NCBI GenBank assembly: GCA_027475525.1
Contig: JAMWFC010000133.1
Coordinates: 186,001 to 250,000, forward strand
Direction of reading: 5' to 3'
DNA length: 64,000 nt
Source: Macrolepiota albuminosa
Lineage: Eukaryota > Basidiomycota > Agaricomycetes > Agaricales > Agaricaceae
Under the pieces are notes generated by a model. It saw only the letters and a program-made list of their open reading frames with translations. It had not been told where the DNA came from and made no database searches. Below are positions 21,235 through 32,829 of the stretch, piece after piece. Within the stretch, counting starts at the first letter, position 1. Each line of letters begins with the position of its first letter. The position numbers were made by a program, and so were the translations under genes.

Positions 21235-21581
21235 CTTCTTATTTCTTCTTTCTTTCACTCCTTATTCCTTTACTCTCCTTTCATTTATTTCTTTATTTCT
21301 TCTATCATTCTTTCATTTTACTGTTTCTATTTTCTCAACACTACTTGTTAGTACTATTCTTAGCCTTTGAGGTGCTCAGGTTCTTTAGCTATCATTCAGA
21401 CAAGTGTGGGCCCTTCAATACTGCTTTCAGACTAACTATATACGCCAGAATTTGCCTTTCTGACTTTCAAGGTCTGGAGTTTTCCTGCCTTGTTTGTACA
21501 GTTGTTTATTTAAGCAATTTTTGAGTTTTTAAGGTTTTGTTGTACTATATAGTTGTTTTCTATGCTTCAGAGGCCCCAGAA
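21235..21581 (+). repeat. LTR-B left half, split by the KDZ element
   Basis: The copy starts TGTCAGGAGACTTC and follows LTR-B up to ...GGCCCCAGAA at 21581, where it stops abruptly. Its missing 3' part, starting at the same point (CCCAGAAG), is found at 33363-33531. The two halves overlap by CCCAGAA and together give about 509 bp, close to the 518 bp of the intact LTR. Confidence 0.8.
21575..21581. other. Target site duplication CCCAGAA of the KDZ insertion (left)
   Basis: CCCAGAA at 21575-21581 matches 33363-33369, while the uninterrupted LTR-B has it only once (18096-18102). Extending to eight bases gives one mismatch. An 8-bp duplication is known for Zisupton-type elements. Confidence 0.7.
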
Positions 21582-21915
21582 CAGGGTAGGGCATCACAAT
21601 GGTACGTGTTATACATTGTACAGGAGCTCACTTTGTGCTGTACCATATGTGTCCAGCAGAGTCTGCTATACTGTAGCGGAGCAGTTCTCATAGTGCCATA
21701 GAATACAGAGCCATGGATGTGTCACAATGTGCTGTATGACATGGTCCAGTAGATCAATAAAAGGTGGACACACACATATGCATGCAGGCCCAGCAGATGC
21801 CAGTGGACACTAGCAGACGTCAATGTGCATCAGCAGCCACTAGCATGCATCAGCCCATGAGTAAAAACCTCCTCTGTTGGCAGACATTATAGCATGAGTA
21901 AACTCTCCTCAAGGT
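21582..21915 (+). repeat. KDZ left terminal repeat (KTIR)
   Basis: The sequence GCATCACAATGGTACGTG, then a region with ATCAATAAAAGGTGGACACA and a stretch rich in CAGCAG/CCAGCAG, matches 51241-51600 and 52324-52650 directly and 32830-33362 inverted. Near 21915 it passes directly into the passenger gene. Confidence 0.8.
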
Positions 21916-22064
21916 TTTTCAGAATGTCAAGCATCCTTCTTAACACTCTATATCTAAGAGAACTATCACTAAGGCCATTAATTGGAGGGTCTGGATGGCT
22001 CCATCCTCTTTGTTGTAAGAGGTGGATGGTAGTAGCATTTACCACTGCTGCATCATTACTACAT

Positions 22065-22140
22065 TTGTCATGAGCAGAATTGTCATAAGCAGAATTGTCA
22101 TAAGCAGAATTGTCATAAGCAGAATTGTCATAAGCAGAAG
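22065..22140. repeat. 15-bp repeat encoding SAYDN units
   Basis: Five tandem units of TCATAAGCAGAATTG encode SAYDN repeats on the minus strand within the passenger gene. Copy 2 has only a degenerate version (near 57560-57600), so this is a local expansion. Confidence 0.85.
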
Positions 22141-23057
22141 CTGATACATTTGGTTGGGATTTGTTGTGAACCATGAATCTGTTGTGGCACTAAGGCTGTG
22201 GAGTGTGTGGTAAGCGCAAGACAGGGAGTTCCTCCTGTAAGTCAGGCAGTGGTGTGTGTAGTATGCTAGGTGATAGGGAAAGTGTAGGCAGCTGCACATC
22301 CAGTGACTAAAGTAGATCTGCCATCAGTGGTTCTATCATTAGTGATGGTCCTACTGTTGCCATTGACTACTGCTGATGATGTGTGTGCCTCCATTTCTGA
22401 TTTTTTCCTCCATTTTTGTGTGTAGCCTTATGTGCTGCTACTGCTGCCACATTTTTTTCACAATTAGCTTGGATGCTGTACTCAGCAGCTACTGGCTGCT
22501 TGTGATGGTTGAGATAAACCATCTAGCAAAAGGTGTCACCAGATCTATACTATCTTTGATGGTCTTTCCAGAAGTTCAGCAAATGCAATAGCTTAGGCTG
22601 ACCAAGATTATAGGAATCATGGAATATCAGACCCTTTAGAAGATATCTTGGATATATGAATTGCTGATCATTGGTCCTCACTGCCTTGTAAGGATCAGAT
22701 TCATACTGGTAATCAGACACAATTTCTGACAGAGTGATCAGATAATGAGCAAAGGTAGAGAAAACTAGAATTCATTGTAATGAGTATTGAGATAGTCCCA
22801 GACAAGCATTTTCAATTCTTCCTGAGTTTGAAATATATTTGGTCCTGGATCTGCTGGTAATATTGGGAATCTATCCCTATCCAGATCAAGAATGAAGTCA
22901 TAGCATGTAAAAATAGGAGGAGTCAAATCATGGGGTGATTGCATGTTGGATGGCATATCTCTACCAAGAAGAGCAGACATGTAATCCATCATCTTCTTGT
23001 TGAGGTCACTAACAAGGACAGGAAAAGAGTCTTGGAAGGTAGGTCAGTTAGCATGGA

Positions 23058-23211
23058 TCAAGTATGACATATTGTCATGACTATAATTGGTATTAAAATT
23101 GTTTAAAGAATGATGGCACCACATACATTCTAATTCAAGTATGACATATTGTCATGACTATAATTGGTATTAAAATTGTTTAAAGAATGATGGCACCACA
23201 TACATTCTAAT
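23058..23211. repeat. Perfect 77-bp tandem duplication in the KDZ passenger gene
   Basis: Bases 23058-23134 recur contiguously at 23135-23211. The second KDZ copy has this segment only once (around 58540-58616), so the duplication is specific to this locus. Confidence 0.95.
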
Positions 23212-24239
23212 AGTCATGTCTTCATTTGCATACCAACCAACAACAGTCCAACTCAACATGCCCATCTCTCTAAATCAAAGCACATCTGCATTGTCTACAT
23301 GCTTCAAACTGTGCTTTCAGGCCTTCTTGGAGAGACAACTAATAGAAAGTGGAATCAAGCGGACAGATGTACAATGAATAGAAGATGGAAGGAGGACAGA
23401 TGGAGGACAGATGAAGTACCAACTTGTGCTGAATTTCTGGCAGATTTTCTTTTTTGCTTCATTTTGCAGCCATCTTCTATAAACAACTTTCCTCCTGCAA
23501 TGTGAGTTGATGCATAACATGTTTAACAGCCACATTATATTGTGCAAATGCATCCAATTCCAAGGCATTGTGATTCTTACCTTTCAACAAGTTTTGGATC
23601 TCCTTGTTTATCTCCTTTGCCATTGTCTGCCTGACAACGTCTTGCAGTGAAGTTGTCAAGAGCATCTTTAAATCTTTATGCTGGTAATAAGGATGCCAGC
23701 AATTTTTGATATACTGGACAATCTTCTATTAAAGCAAATGATATCAAGTTCTTTGCAATGAGTTGCTGTATCTACTTTGATTCTCTCTGCCCACTCTTCT
23801 CCTATCTTTGGCTCTGTCCTCTTAATGGCCCAGTAGTTGAAAATATTCATTAAGATTTTATTCTTCAAGATAGCAGTCCAAGCTTGAGGAGTAGTTGAGG
23901 AGTGGTAGAGTTCCTTGTATGGTTCAAAGATAGATCTTTCTTCTGCTGTAAATATCAGTTCTACTTATCTTTTCTTTGGTGAAAATATTGGTTCAGGTGG
24001 TTGCATGAGGACAGACATGTTTGTAGACAATATAATTTTCTCCAAGTACACAGTCCTCAACTGAAGGATCACATGATAAAATATACATTTCTGTTTAGTG
24101 TCCATTGATGACAGATAGATTCTATTTGTCATTGATGGATAGGGTCTGCTGTCTGCTGGTATCTAGCCCATCCAAATTGGGGCATGTTGCCAATATCAAT
24201 GAGCAGTCTCATTAGATCTCTGATACAATGGCTAGGTCC

Positions 24240-27200
24240 TGGCCATAGATATTTAATCATGAACCTGAACTCTTTGAAGAAATTCAAATGACCAAAAACA
24301 ACAGTCATTAGACAAAGAGATCTCATCCCATTTGCTGAGGAAAAGACATGCAGCTACCACTGGGTCCTGTTCCCATTGTAACTGGTGCACCATCTGTAGC
24401 ATTTCCAGATGATGATAACTTTGCATACTTGGATAATAATCCAATGGTAAATAATGTAGATGATACAATGCCTATATCCATAAGGCATGTAAAGGTGATT
24501 TGAATATATGCTATTATTGAGAGCAAATTATTCAAGTTCATATATGGACACAGGCAAATTATCTTAACGACTTCATCAACTATGTTTCACAGTTGCTCAA
24601 TGGATTGCTTGGTCATGAATCAATAGATGACATTACTGATTGCCTTGCTTGTTCTGACTATTACCTAGTACAATGGTGATGCTGTGATTGTGTTGGGTCA
24701 AGATTATTCTGTTGCAGATGTTTCTGCTGCATGCACTACTCCAACTTGTTTCACCAACCTAAAGTATGGAATGGTAGGTATTTTCAACCAATGAATATGT
24801 CAGATATTGGAGATATTTCTATATCCAACACAATTCATTGCATGCAAACTGTCATCAAAGGAATGTCAGAGTCAAGGCTCTTGAGAACTATGAGCAGAAA
24901 AAGAATATTCAGAAGCAAGAGTTTCTATGACTCAAATATCAAATGGATGTTGAACTTCCATTAGCAGATAGCAATCCAAGACATCTGGCAGCACATCTGT
25001 CTATGACTTCAGATTTCCTAAGCAGACTTCAGGATGCCAGCCTTGATCAAATCGTAAAAGAGAAAAGGCAACAGGAATCAGAGAATAATATGCCAATAGA
25101 AGATATTCCAGAAGATTGGCCAGCCACAAACAGGTTCTGTATGAACAGATATGATTGTTTTGGGAATCCAATACAATGTATTGTTCACACAACTAGAGTA
25201 CACTACATCACTGTCATTTTATGTGAGTGTTCTGGGATAGATGTCTTGGTGGAGGATACCATCCGCTTGCAGCTGGTCCTCCATATATTTGATCAGACAC
25301 AAATATATTTTACAGCAGCTGTGCTAAACAACTTCTGTCTGACAAATCTAGAGTGCAAAGCATTCACCTACCAGTACTGGCAGAAAATTGCGAGAATAAC
25401 TTCTCCAATTGTATCATCTGGTGAGGTGAATAACCTTTACCACAAGCTGCAATGAATTTCTCATTCATGGTAGTGACTGAAGAAGTTGAAGTGGGCAGGC
25501 TTTGGACATGATGAATTGAGGAACCCTATGGTACTGAACCATAGTGAACTTGCGATATTTTGTTCAACTTGTCCCCAACTAGGAGTCAATCTTCCATCTA
25601 ACTGAGAAGAAGATCCTATCTAGTGGAAGTTCAATTGTTCTTTAATGATGGACAGCAACTTCAAAACAGATTATATCTGACATTCTAATCCTGCTCATGA
25701 TGTATGGCACTCAGAAGATGGTGGTATGATGGCCAGAAGAAATGAGCTCATCTGCTATCTCAAGCATGCAAAGAAACAGCCAACGGTGAGTGACATTCAT
25801 TAACTCTATCTGTCCACTGTTCACTTATCAATTCAATCCTGTCTATCAGCCATCCACTGGATTTTCATCTGTCCAGGGAGCAGCTTGTAAAAACACATTC
25901 AAAGCTATTAAAAAGGCTCTGATGATGAACAAGTCATGTGACATTACTGGTATTGTTGCAACGGCATATACACAGTATGGCTGTTTTGCTTCTAATAGTA
26001 TAACAAATTTGACCCATAGTAAAGGCCAGGTTTATACAGACTTTTCCATCACATAGGCAGTTAAAATGACCAATATAGATGGGATTCAGTATCTTCTACT
26101 GGTATATGACATAGCATGCTAGTGATGTGTCAAATTTTCTAAACAGCTTGCTGAGGCTGGAGAAGTTTTGCCAGATAATTTACTTGTGGACTTTGCAATA
26201 GAACTTCATGTCTATGGGCATAAGAAGGATTGTTTTTTCCGCTTTGCCCCATTCTTTATTCCTGGAGCTGATCATTTGGCTGGGAAAATGATTGAAAGTC
26301 TCTGATCTATATTCAATAAAGTCTCACAAATGGCCTATACAGCTATCTTAGCACATTGGGCAGAAATCCTTGATGATCACATGTATGACTCCAACCGGAA
26401 GAAGCTGCTTGACATAGTTCTATTCCTATGTTGAAAGTATAGGACTGCTGTTGAGATGAGAGATGCAGCCATTCAATATTTCACCAAGTGATCCATTGGA
26501 ATATCAATGTATTTACTAACAAGTTGAAAAGCCAGGATAGCTAAGGCAGAAAAGCTCAGGTAGGAGAGAAACTGGAAAGCAATAGATATTCTGAAAGCTT
26601 ATACAATGACATTCAATCATGCAAGTAAAGACTGAATAGCAGCAGACAGTGGAAACCATTCAACGGATATTATAGCAACAGATATTTATTTCTTCTGGAT
26701 TCAACTTGCTCTTGATATTGAGGAGCAGCAGTAAAATGTATTGCTGATGGCTCAACCTATCTTACTAATTGGAAGCTCAGAATTGCAATTTAGGACCAGG
26801 TTTGCTATTTGAATCAGCATGCAAGCAATGATGACCAGCAAAAGGTCAAGGTGGAAAGAGAACTATTAAGAGTTTGACTCAATGTTCTTGCTGCTTTTCA
26901 GGACAGGAACAGATTTATTGCTAGTAGAAGGCAGACTGTCCTCCTAGAACCTGATGAAGTTCCTGGAGTCTTTAATGACAATGAAATGACAGAAAATGAA
27001 CAGCCAGCGGATCTACTAGTACCGCCGGCAGATACCCTTGGACCAACAAATATAGTTGTTTTAGAAGATTTTGAAATCTTCTTCCCATTTATAATCATGA
27101 ATAATGTCTCACCATTAACAATGATAGAGTGCAATCTGCATTTGATTCAAATTGAAAGGCTCCTGCAAGCCCTTCAGAAATTCATTGCAGAGAAATAATT

Positions 27201-28230
27201 TCTATATTCTCATGTTGTCTGGGTTGCCCCAAGCAAGAATGTGAAAACTCAAGCTTGTGCATTTCTTCAAAACATCCAGGCCTCAATTCTGGTGAAGGCT
27301 CATGTCTATGCATGATGCCACAGTGCTCTGCTGCAACTGGGATTGGACTCCAGCATTCAGAAAAAGTATCTGGTTCTATAGAAAGCAAATTTGAATGCAA
27401 GCACAGCTATACAAGATCCCAACATTCCTGGTTCATCAAGGATCAAGATATCTTGGATATGGCACTCTAATTCTGATACAGAAAATGAATCTGCAACTAT
27501 TTCTGAATGTGAGTCCTCTTGTTAATATTTCTGTTATCATTACATCTGTTTGTGAACATATCTCTTCAGTTAATTGTGTTCATTATCTATGTGCTAGAGC
27601 ACAATGCAACAGATGGACAGAAGAATGTCAGCTTGTCATGAGTGAAATAAAGTAGACAGTTCAGTATTTCTTCAACCAGGCAGATATTTGGTCAAAGCAT
27701 AGTATATTAGTAAAAAAAAGAGGTCTCCAGTTATATGCACAAAAAGATGGCTATGTGGCAAGAATTGGCCTTAATGGTAATTGATAAATTTAGACAAGTG
27801 CTTCCTGATTTTATTCTCCCCCAAACTGTAAGAGATCTGCTGTGAAAATGGTAGATGCAGAGACAGATTGAACTAACAGATGCAAAACATTATTATAGCT
27901 TGCTGCCATCAGCAAATGATTGGAACAGATTTGTGACAGTCACATACAATGCAATTGTTGAAAATTACTTTTGTTTACAAGGCACAAAAATCTGATACAT
28001 AGCAGTATCTGCTTCTACAAGCAATAGTGCAATGGCATCTACTTCTGTACTATACAATGTCCTGTTCCAAGTTACTGTATTAGAAAATTTGCAAGAGGTT
28101 GTTGACTATATTGAGTCATGCCTCATTGCAGCACTTTCTATATTTGGCAATCTTGCACCAAGTCTTGAAGTGGAAGAGGCATGGATCATCCAGCATCTAA
28201 ATAAAGAGTTAGTAAGAAAGTTTTAATATA
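24240..28230 (+). pseudogene. KDZ transposase, copy 1, with CxC2-like cysteine cluster
   Basis: Plus-strand pieces in order: a cysteine cluster region around 24660-24790 (corresponding to copy 2 CRDCVGSRIFCRGCF), SMTSDFLSRLQDASLDQI and DWPATNRFCMNRYDCFGNPI (24943-25455), LMMDSNFKTD near 25645 (catalytic DGNF-type motif), YLKHAKKQP, GAACKNTFKAIKKAL with GIVATAYTQYGCF (25790-26056), LLLVYDIAC (second Asp, 26098), the GH...DCFFRFAPFFIPGADHLAG metal-binding-like region (26215-26285), and C-terminal helical segments to about 28226. An apparent intron lies around 25790-25870. In-frame stops throughout make it inactive. Confidence 0.75.
26986..28226 (+). pseudogene. C-terminal part of the KDZ ORF region
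   Basis: Open segments 26986-27198 (EQPADLLVPPADTLGPTNIV...), 27700-27900 (ASMVMIDKFRQVLPDFILPQ) and 28032-28226 (ENLQEVVDYIESCLIAAL...) follow the catalytic core on the same strand. No corresponding part exists in copy 2, which is cut at 61922, so the segments cannot be cross-checked here. Bases 28231-28534 hold no clear gene. Confidence 0.45.
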
Positions 28231-28534
28231 AGTAAATATATTATGATCTGAATATGTGCCATAGAACTTTGTATTGTCATATCTGGGGGCTGCATCACTA
28301 AATAATGTGGTCTGCAATGTTCCAGACATTATCAAAAGCATGAGCTGATTTTTCCCTCTCCAAAATCAACAAACCTTGCCCATAGAAATCCTGGAGTTTG
28401 TTGATGGCTATTAAGATCTAATTAGGAATCTATATGGCTGTAATTGGTGGAACCACATTGGCTGAGAGGATGTTCAGATTTTAAGCAATGAAACACTGGA
28501 GCATTGCCTTCTTGTACATTAGCAAGGTTTCCAC

Positions 28535-29382
28535 TGATACGACGCTGTACCAGCAGTCAGGGACACAACATGCACCAGAAGTCAAAATAAACATTTAATC
28601 ATAAGGCTGAAAACTGTAAGCCTCCTGGTAGCAGTCTCAACAAATTATATCTCCAAAAACACCCCAATAAATACACAGACAGTACAGAACAAAGGGCAGG
28701 GACCAGCTCAAGCTATCAACACAACAATAGTCCAACCACTGTAATGGGGAGGGGAAGCATGGGAGCTGGCAGAAGTGACGAAATGGGATCAATTTGTGAT
28801 GATCTAGATCAAGATCAGATCTGACAATGCCCGATTTGACATGACTGAAAGGGGAAAGGAAAAGAAGCATGGAGGGATGTCAAAAGAAGCATGGAATGCA
28901 GGGAAGCGCTAAAAGGGGAAAGAAGGATCTATGAATGGGATCGTGCTAAATGGAGCTGAAGCAAATGGGGAAGTGGCAATCAGAGACATCCGGAGGAATG
29001 GTGGAACAAGAAGTTGAATGGTGGAACTGGTGGCACCGAAACATGCCTCCCAAAAGGGAAATTGGACTATCAAATATGTTCTGGAGGCTGGGGAGTTGAC
29101 AACAAAAGAGTCATGTGTAGATAGTGGTCTGTGCACCAGAAAAACAGTATAAATAGCCCAAGTTTAGTAGAGAATAGACAGGCAATTGATAGGCAAAGGC
29201 TCGGTGGTTCTCAGGGAGTGAATCACTTAGGCTGGAGTTTGTTGAGAATCCTCTGCTTTCAGGAAGATTATTGAAAGCCCTCAAATATATCAATTTCATC
29301 ATCAAGTCAGTGTGCACTGCAAGTAACCTTCTACACCATCAAGCCCCAGAACTATCAGTACTACTTGCAACCAAGTACTACA
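28535..29382 (+). repeat. LTR-A, complete solo LTR of 848 bp
   Basis: It begins TGATACGACGCTGTACCAGC and ends AAGTACTACA. It is flanked by a 4-bp duplication CCAC (28531-28534 and 29383-29386). TATAAATAG near 29148 sits where the U3 promoter is expected. This copy is nested inside the KDZ element and therefore inserted after it. It keeps many CpG-derived differences relative to the copy at 1-846. Confidence 0.85.
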
Positions 29383-29429
29383 CCACTCTCTTAAAAGCTT
29401 CTTGACATGCAACCACCAGCTGTCCATGA

Positions 29430-29995
29430 CATTGCCATCCACAGATAGAATGGTGTTCGTCCCACCACCAGACATTTTGCTTCATGTATTTGCAGGCAGA
29501 TCTGCCAGGGGCCACCAGCAGACACTTCTAGCCCTAGACAGGTGGTGGTCGCTAGATATGATGGAACATGTTTAAACAGCCAACAATATAATCTGCCTGT
29601 TTGCTGGCAGCAAGTCCATTGCTGCTTCTATTGTCAGTTCTGTTGCCAGGTCCATAAATCTTGCTCAGACAGGCCAATTGACAGACATCAAGTCCCATAT
29701 CAACAGTATTATTAATGAGCAGCCTGATCCTCAAGACTGCCTCTCTATGGCCCATCCTACTACTCTTCCCAATGTCAACTCTCCTCAATGGCCATCCTTG
29801 ACACATATCAAACCCTTGAACCCACAACATTCATTCCACCACCTCTATAGTCAGAGTAAACCTAGACTGGTGTATGGCTCTACAATAGAACACTCTTGCG
29901 TTGTGGTTCAAGTAGCATCTCAACTTCCTTCTGTCTCAGCAGCTCATATCTGCTGGACATTCATGGAGCTGGAAAAAACTGACAATGACTAGGTG
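29430..29995 (+). pseudogene. Unidentified ORF remnant in the right arm of KDZ
   Basis: A plus-strand frame is open for about 100 codons (29678-29992). Upstream (29440-29600) a related frame reads VPPPDILLHVFAGRSARGHQ with a single stop between. It has no known domain and is moderately hydrophilic. Since it follows the transposase on the same strand inside the element it may be a second cargo gene. Confidence 0.35.
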
Positions 29996-30089
29996 GATAT
30001 CCTTAATCTATCTATTAGTGACCCTGACTTAGAGGGTATCCCTCTCTTGTTTATTATAGCAAATGACAAGATAGAAGACAAATGCTGCT

Positions 30090-30194
30090 AGGTGAGTAGT
30101 TATTATAATATTGTCAGTATATACTCTAATACACTTTGGATCTCCCTCTGCCAGCTGTGTGACTGAGCCATAGCCTTTAGAGGTCGCCCTTACA
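30090..30194 (+). repeat. LTR-B 3' end fragment
   Basis: The sequence from AGGTGAGTAG to GGTCGCCCTTACA matches the last 105 bp or so of LTR-B. It interrupts the ORF remnants on either side. Confidence 0.8.
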
Positions 30195-30203
30195 GATATA
30201 TCT

Positions 30204-31007
30204 TTGCCTTCTTTGTTCATTCCTGTGGAAGAGGAGACAGAAGATGATGATTTGTCTCCTTTGTTCATTCCTGTGGAAGAGGAGATGGACAACAATTCTT
30301 TGCCATCTCTATTCATTGTTGGTCAAGGAGCAGAAGGACTAACAGTGATCAAAACCATGGTAGCTGATTATGGCAGACAAATAGAAGTCAGGAGGGGCAG
30401 ACATATAGTAGCCAAGGATAAAAAAAACCTTCTATTGCTATTTGTTGTGATAGCAGAAGAGACAGATGGAGGCATGGCAGCCAATGACAAAGAAAATCTT
30501 TCACTGCTTTTTGATGGAATAGCTCTTCAATCCCAGTCTTTCCCTTCCCAACAATCTTGTTCTCCAAGTCTACCTACTGGTAACAATGTCCAGAAGTAGG
30601 AGGAATATGAGACACATATGACTTGATGCAAGGATAAGAGAAGAATTAACAAATTATATCAACAATGTGAGTTATAATTTGACACTGGTAATCATAGTTC
30701 ATTTATTTCAACAGAACAAAAATTTTGCTCTAGAGCACAACATGGTTGATGTAGGCTCATTGGCCCTTTAAATCCAGCTGATCATACTGATAATATGTCT
30801 ATTGATATGTCAGAGTCATCCTCATCATCTTCACTATCATGCTTGATAGCAAACTATGAAGACATCACACTTACTAGACCTCAGAGGCCATATACACTGG
30901 ACAGCTTTGCATTTTTAACTGCAGACTATCTGCTTGATGAGGATTTCTTCTATTCTAATGCATTACATAGATCTAATGAAGAGAAGAAATACACATCGGA
31001 TGAGTAA
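30204..31007 (+). pseudogene. Acidic, repetitive ORF remnant in the right arm of KDZ
   Basis: Open segment 30204-30599 carries two copies of SLFIPVEEE (54 bp apart) and acidic runs, then several stops. It continues open at 30795-31007 (MSIDMSESSSSSSLSCLIAN...RPQRPYTLDSFAFLTADYL). No family is recognised. The acidic Ser-rich character fits a nuclear or regulatory protein, but that is only an impression. Confidence 0.35.
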
Positions 31008-31183
31008 TTTAATTGTTAGTTACTATAATTCATGGCTTTTCTGTTGGTTATTTTTTGTTAAGATTAACTATCCTGTTGTGCTAATGACGAATCCATTATA
31101 AATTTGTTTGATTTGTTATGCCATTCTCATGGACAGGAGATAGGACGCATCAGCAAAAAACCACATACTATTTAACAATTATA

Positions 31184-31255
31184 CAAGGAGGACTTGAACT
31201 TTTCAATTGTATACTAGAAGGAACATAAACCGACAATATTCTGCTAGACCACAGG
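31184..31255 (-). repeat. tRNA-like module
   Basis: On the minus strand it contains CTGTGGTCTAGCAGAATA (A-box-like) and AAGTTCAAGTCC (B-box-like) at about tRNA spacing. The cloverleaf is not complete, so it is read as a decayed tRNA-derived unit. Bases 31256-31791 and 31862-31957 show related repeat DNA but no gene. Confidence 0.5.
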
Positions 31256-31791
31256 ACATTGTGTGAATTATACATAAATATTGTTCTAGTATTGTGTACT
31301 AGGCTACAGCACTTTACTACATTTCAATTAGTTCAGCAGGTCAAAAAACATCATTATACATTATTAAGGCAAAAGCATACAAGTCAGTTAGGAGGTAAAT
31401 TCATTTGATCCGTTCATTTGCTCATAGACAGGACACAGGTCTAGTGGACTTGTTTTCCCCTCTTTCAACCTAGTACCAGCCCTATTAAAATATTTGTCAT
31501 TTTTATACAGAACCTAACATTGCTGTTTACTAATATCTGCTAATGTCTGCTAGCATCAATCTGTTCAAAACTCCTTGCAGTGCATGTGATAAGTAATTAT
31601 CTGCTAATGTCCGCTAGTGTCATCCATTTGATCTGGTCAAAACTTCAGAGATTACTTGAGAAGTTTGGAATAGAAGAACTTGCCACATGCTAGAGCAAGG
31701 TTGTTCAACCTAAACTTCTAAAATAATCTCTGAAGTTTTAAACAGATTAAATGAATGACATTAAGGACATCAGCAGCCTCCTGCTATAATT

Positions 31792-31861
31792 TGCACTAGG
31801 GGGAGTCAAACCTGCCTCTTGTGCATGATATGGAATATTTATTCTATTGAACCACAGGTAC
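31792..31861 (-). repeat. tRNA-like module
   Basis: The minus strand reads TACCTGTGGTTCAATAGAAT ... GAGGCAGGTTTGACTCC ... CTAGTGC. It closely matches the modules at 54170, 54352 and 54578. A five-base-pair T-arm-like stem is partly preserved. Confidence 0.6.
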
Positions 31862-31957
31862 TTACTATACAAGCTAGTGCAGTGTACATATAGGGCAAAA
31901 ATGCATGGAATATCAATTGACAAACAAAAATCTCTGCATCTGTTTATTATATGCACT

Positions 31958-32031
31958 GCATGGAAATCGAATCTACTATCCAGCACAATATAGATTAACA
32001 ATTAATAGATATTTTACTAAACCACTGAGAC
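31958..32031 (-). repeat. tRNA-like module
   Basis: The minus strand reads CTCAGTGGTTTAGTAAAATA ... TAGTAGATTCGATTTCC, an A-box-like and a B-box-like motif at tRNA spacing. It is more diverged than the neighbouring unit. Confidence 0.5.
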
Positions 32032-32199
32032 TTATTACAACTTAGTATGGTATATACATAAACTGGTCAAAAGACACCATCTCAGTAAATTCATTTGATT
32101 TGTTCATCTGCTCATGGATGGGACACAAGTCCATCAGACTTGTTTCTCCTCTTTCAATTTAGCACCATCCTTACTAAAATATTTGTCATTTTTACACAG

Positions 32200-32575
32200 A
32201 AAGAGCATGTCAGCTAGCTCACATGCCGACATCTGCTACCATCTGCTGGCATGCTAGCAGATAGTGGACACTCACACACTCCCTTCTGCTCTTCCTCTTC
32301 TTTCTCCTCAGTGCCATTCTCTCTACTCCCCATACTACCTCACATGCCACCTTGCTTCTCTTCTCCTCCCTAACCTGATGTCCAACATTTGCTACATCTA
32401 CCAGTGTGCTAGCAGACACTCATGCTCCTCCCCCTTTCCCTTTCCCCTCTTTCTTCCCATCCCCATCTTTCTTTCACCACCTCTTAAGCTCTCCAAGATG
32501 CCACCCCATGCAGTAGACACTCATGCCTTCTCTTTCCTTCTCTCCTGCCCTAATGCCAGGTGATATCAGACAATA
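32200..32575 (+). repeat. KDZ subterminal repeat, right arm
   Basis: Starting CACATGCCGACATCTGCTACC, this pyrimidine-rich segment matches the reverse complement of 53330-53720. Together with the terminal repeat it is found in opposite orientation at the two KDZ loci, as expected of the two arms of an element with long inverted termini. Bases 32032-32199 repeat part of 31400-31500. Confidence 0.7.
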
Positions 32576-32734
32576 CTAGGGGTTGCTGACAGATTTCCAC
32601 AAATGCTGACAGATACTAGCAGATATCTGGCAGATGCCAACAAATGTACAATAGTTGTCAACAAATGCTGACAGATGCTAGCAGGTCCTGATGGCTGCCA
32701 ACAAATTCTGACAGATGTAAGCTGATGGCAAATG

Positions 32735-32805
32735 ATGCCACCATTGCTGGAGGCTTCTTCAAGACTGAAGGTTTAATTCCCCTCTACAGGCATAAGGCAA
32801 GGATG
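32735..32805 (+). repeat. Degenerate tRNA-like module
   Basis: ATTGCTGGAGGCTTCTTC ... GAAGGTTTAATTCCCCTCTACAGG is the decayed equivalent of the module at 52954-53031, in opposite orientation. The 5' half is lost. It is followed by a T-tract and then the terminal repeat. Confidence 0.55.
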
Positions 32806-32829
32806 ACAAGTTACTTTTTTTTTGGTCCA

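Larger units (their letters stand above)
21890..24330 (-). pseudogene. KDZ passenger gene, copy 1 (unknown function)
   Basis: Minus-strand segments match copy 2 at 57.2-59.8 kb in the same order. They are FMIKYLWPGPSHCIRDLMRL with NMPQFGWARYQQT (24150-24320), MNIFNYWAIKRTEPKIGEEW (23668-23868), a DNAJ-unlike helical segment (23477-23665), MMDYMSALLGRDMPSNMQS with FPILPADPGPNIF (22765-22992), YPRYLLKG-like pieces, and RGWSHPDPPINGLSD (near 21990). The C-terminus present in copy 2 is lost here. Stops and frame changes make it a pseudogene. I know no family for it. Divergent linkage to the transposase in both copies suggests an accessory function in transposition or silencing. Confidence 0.6.
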
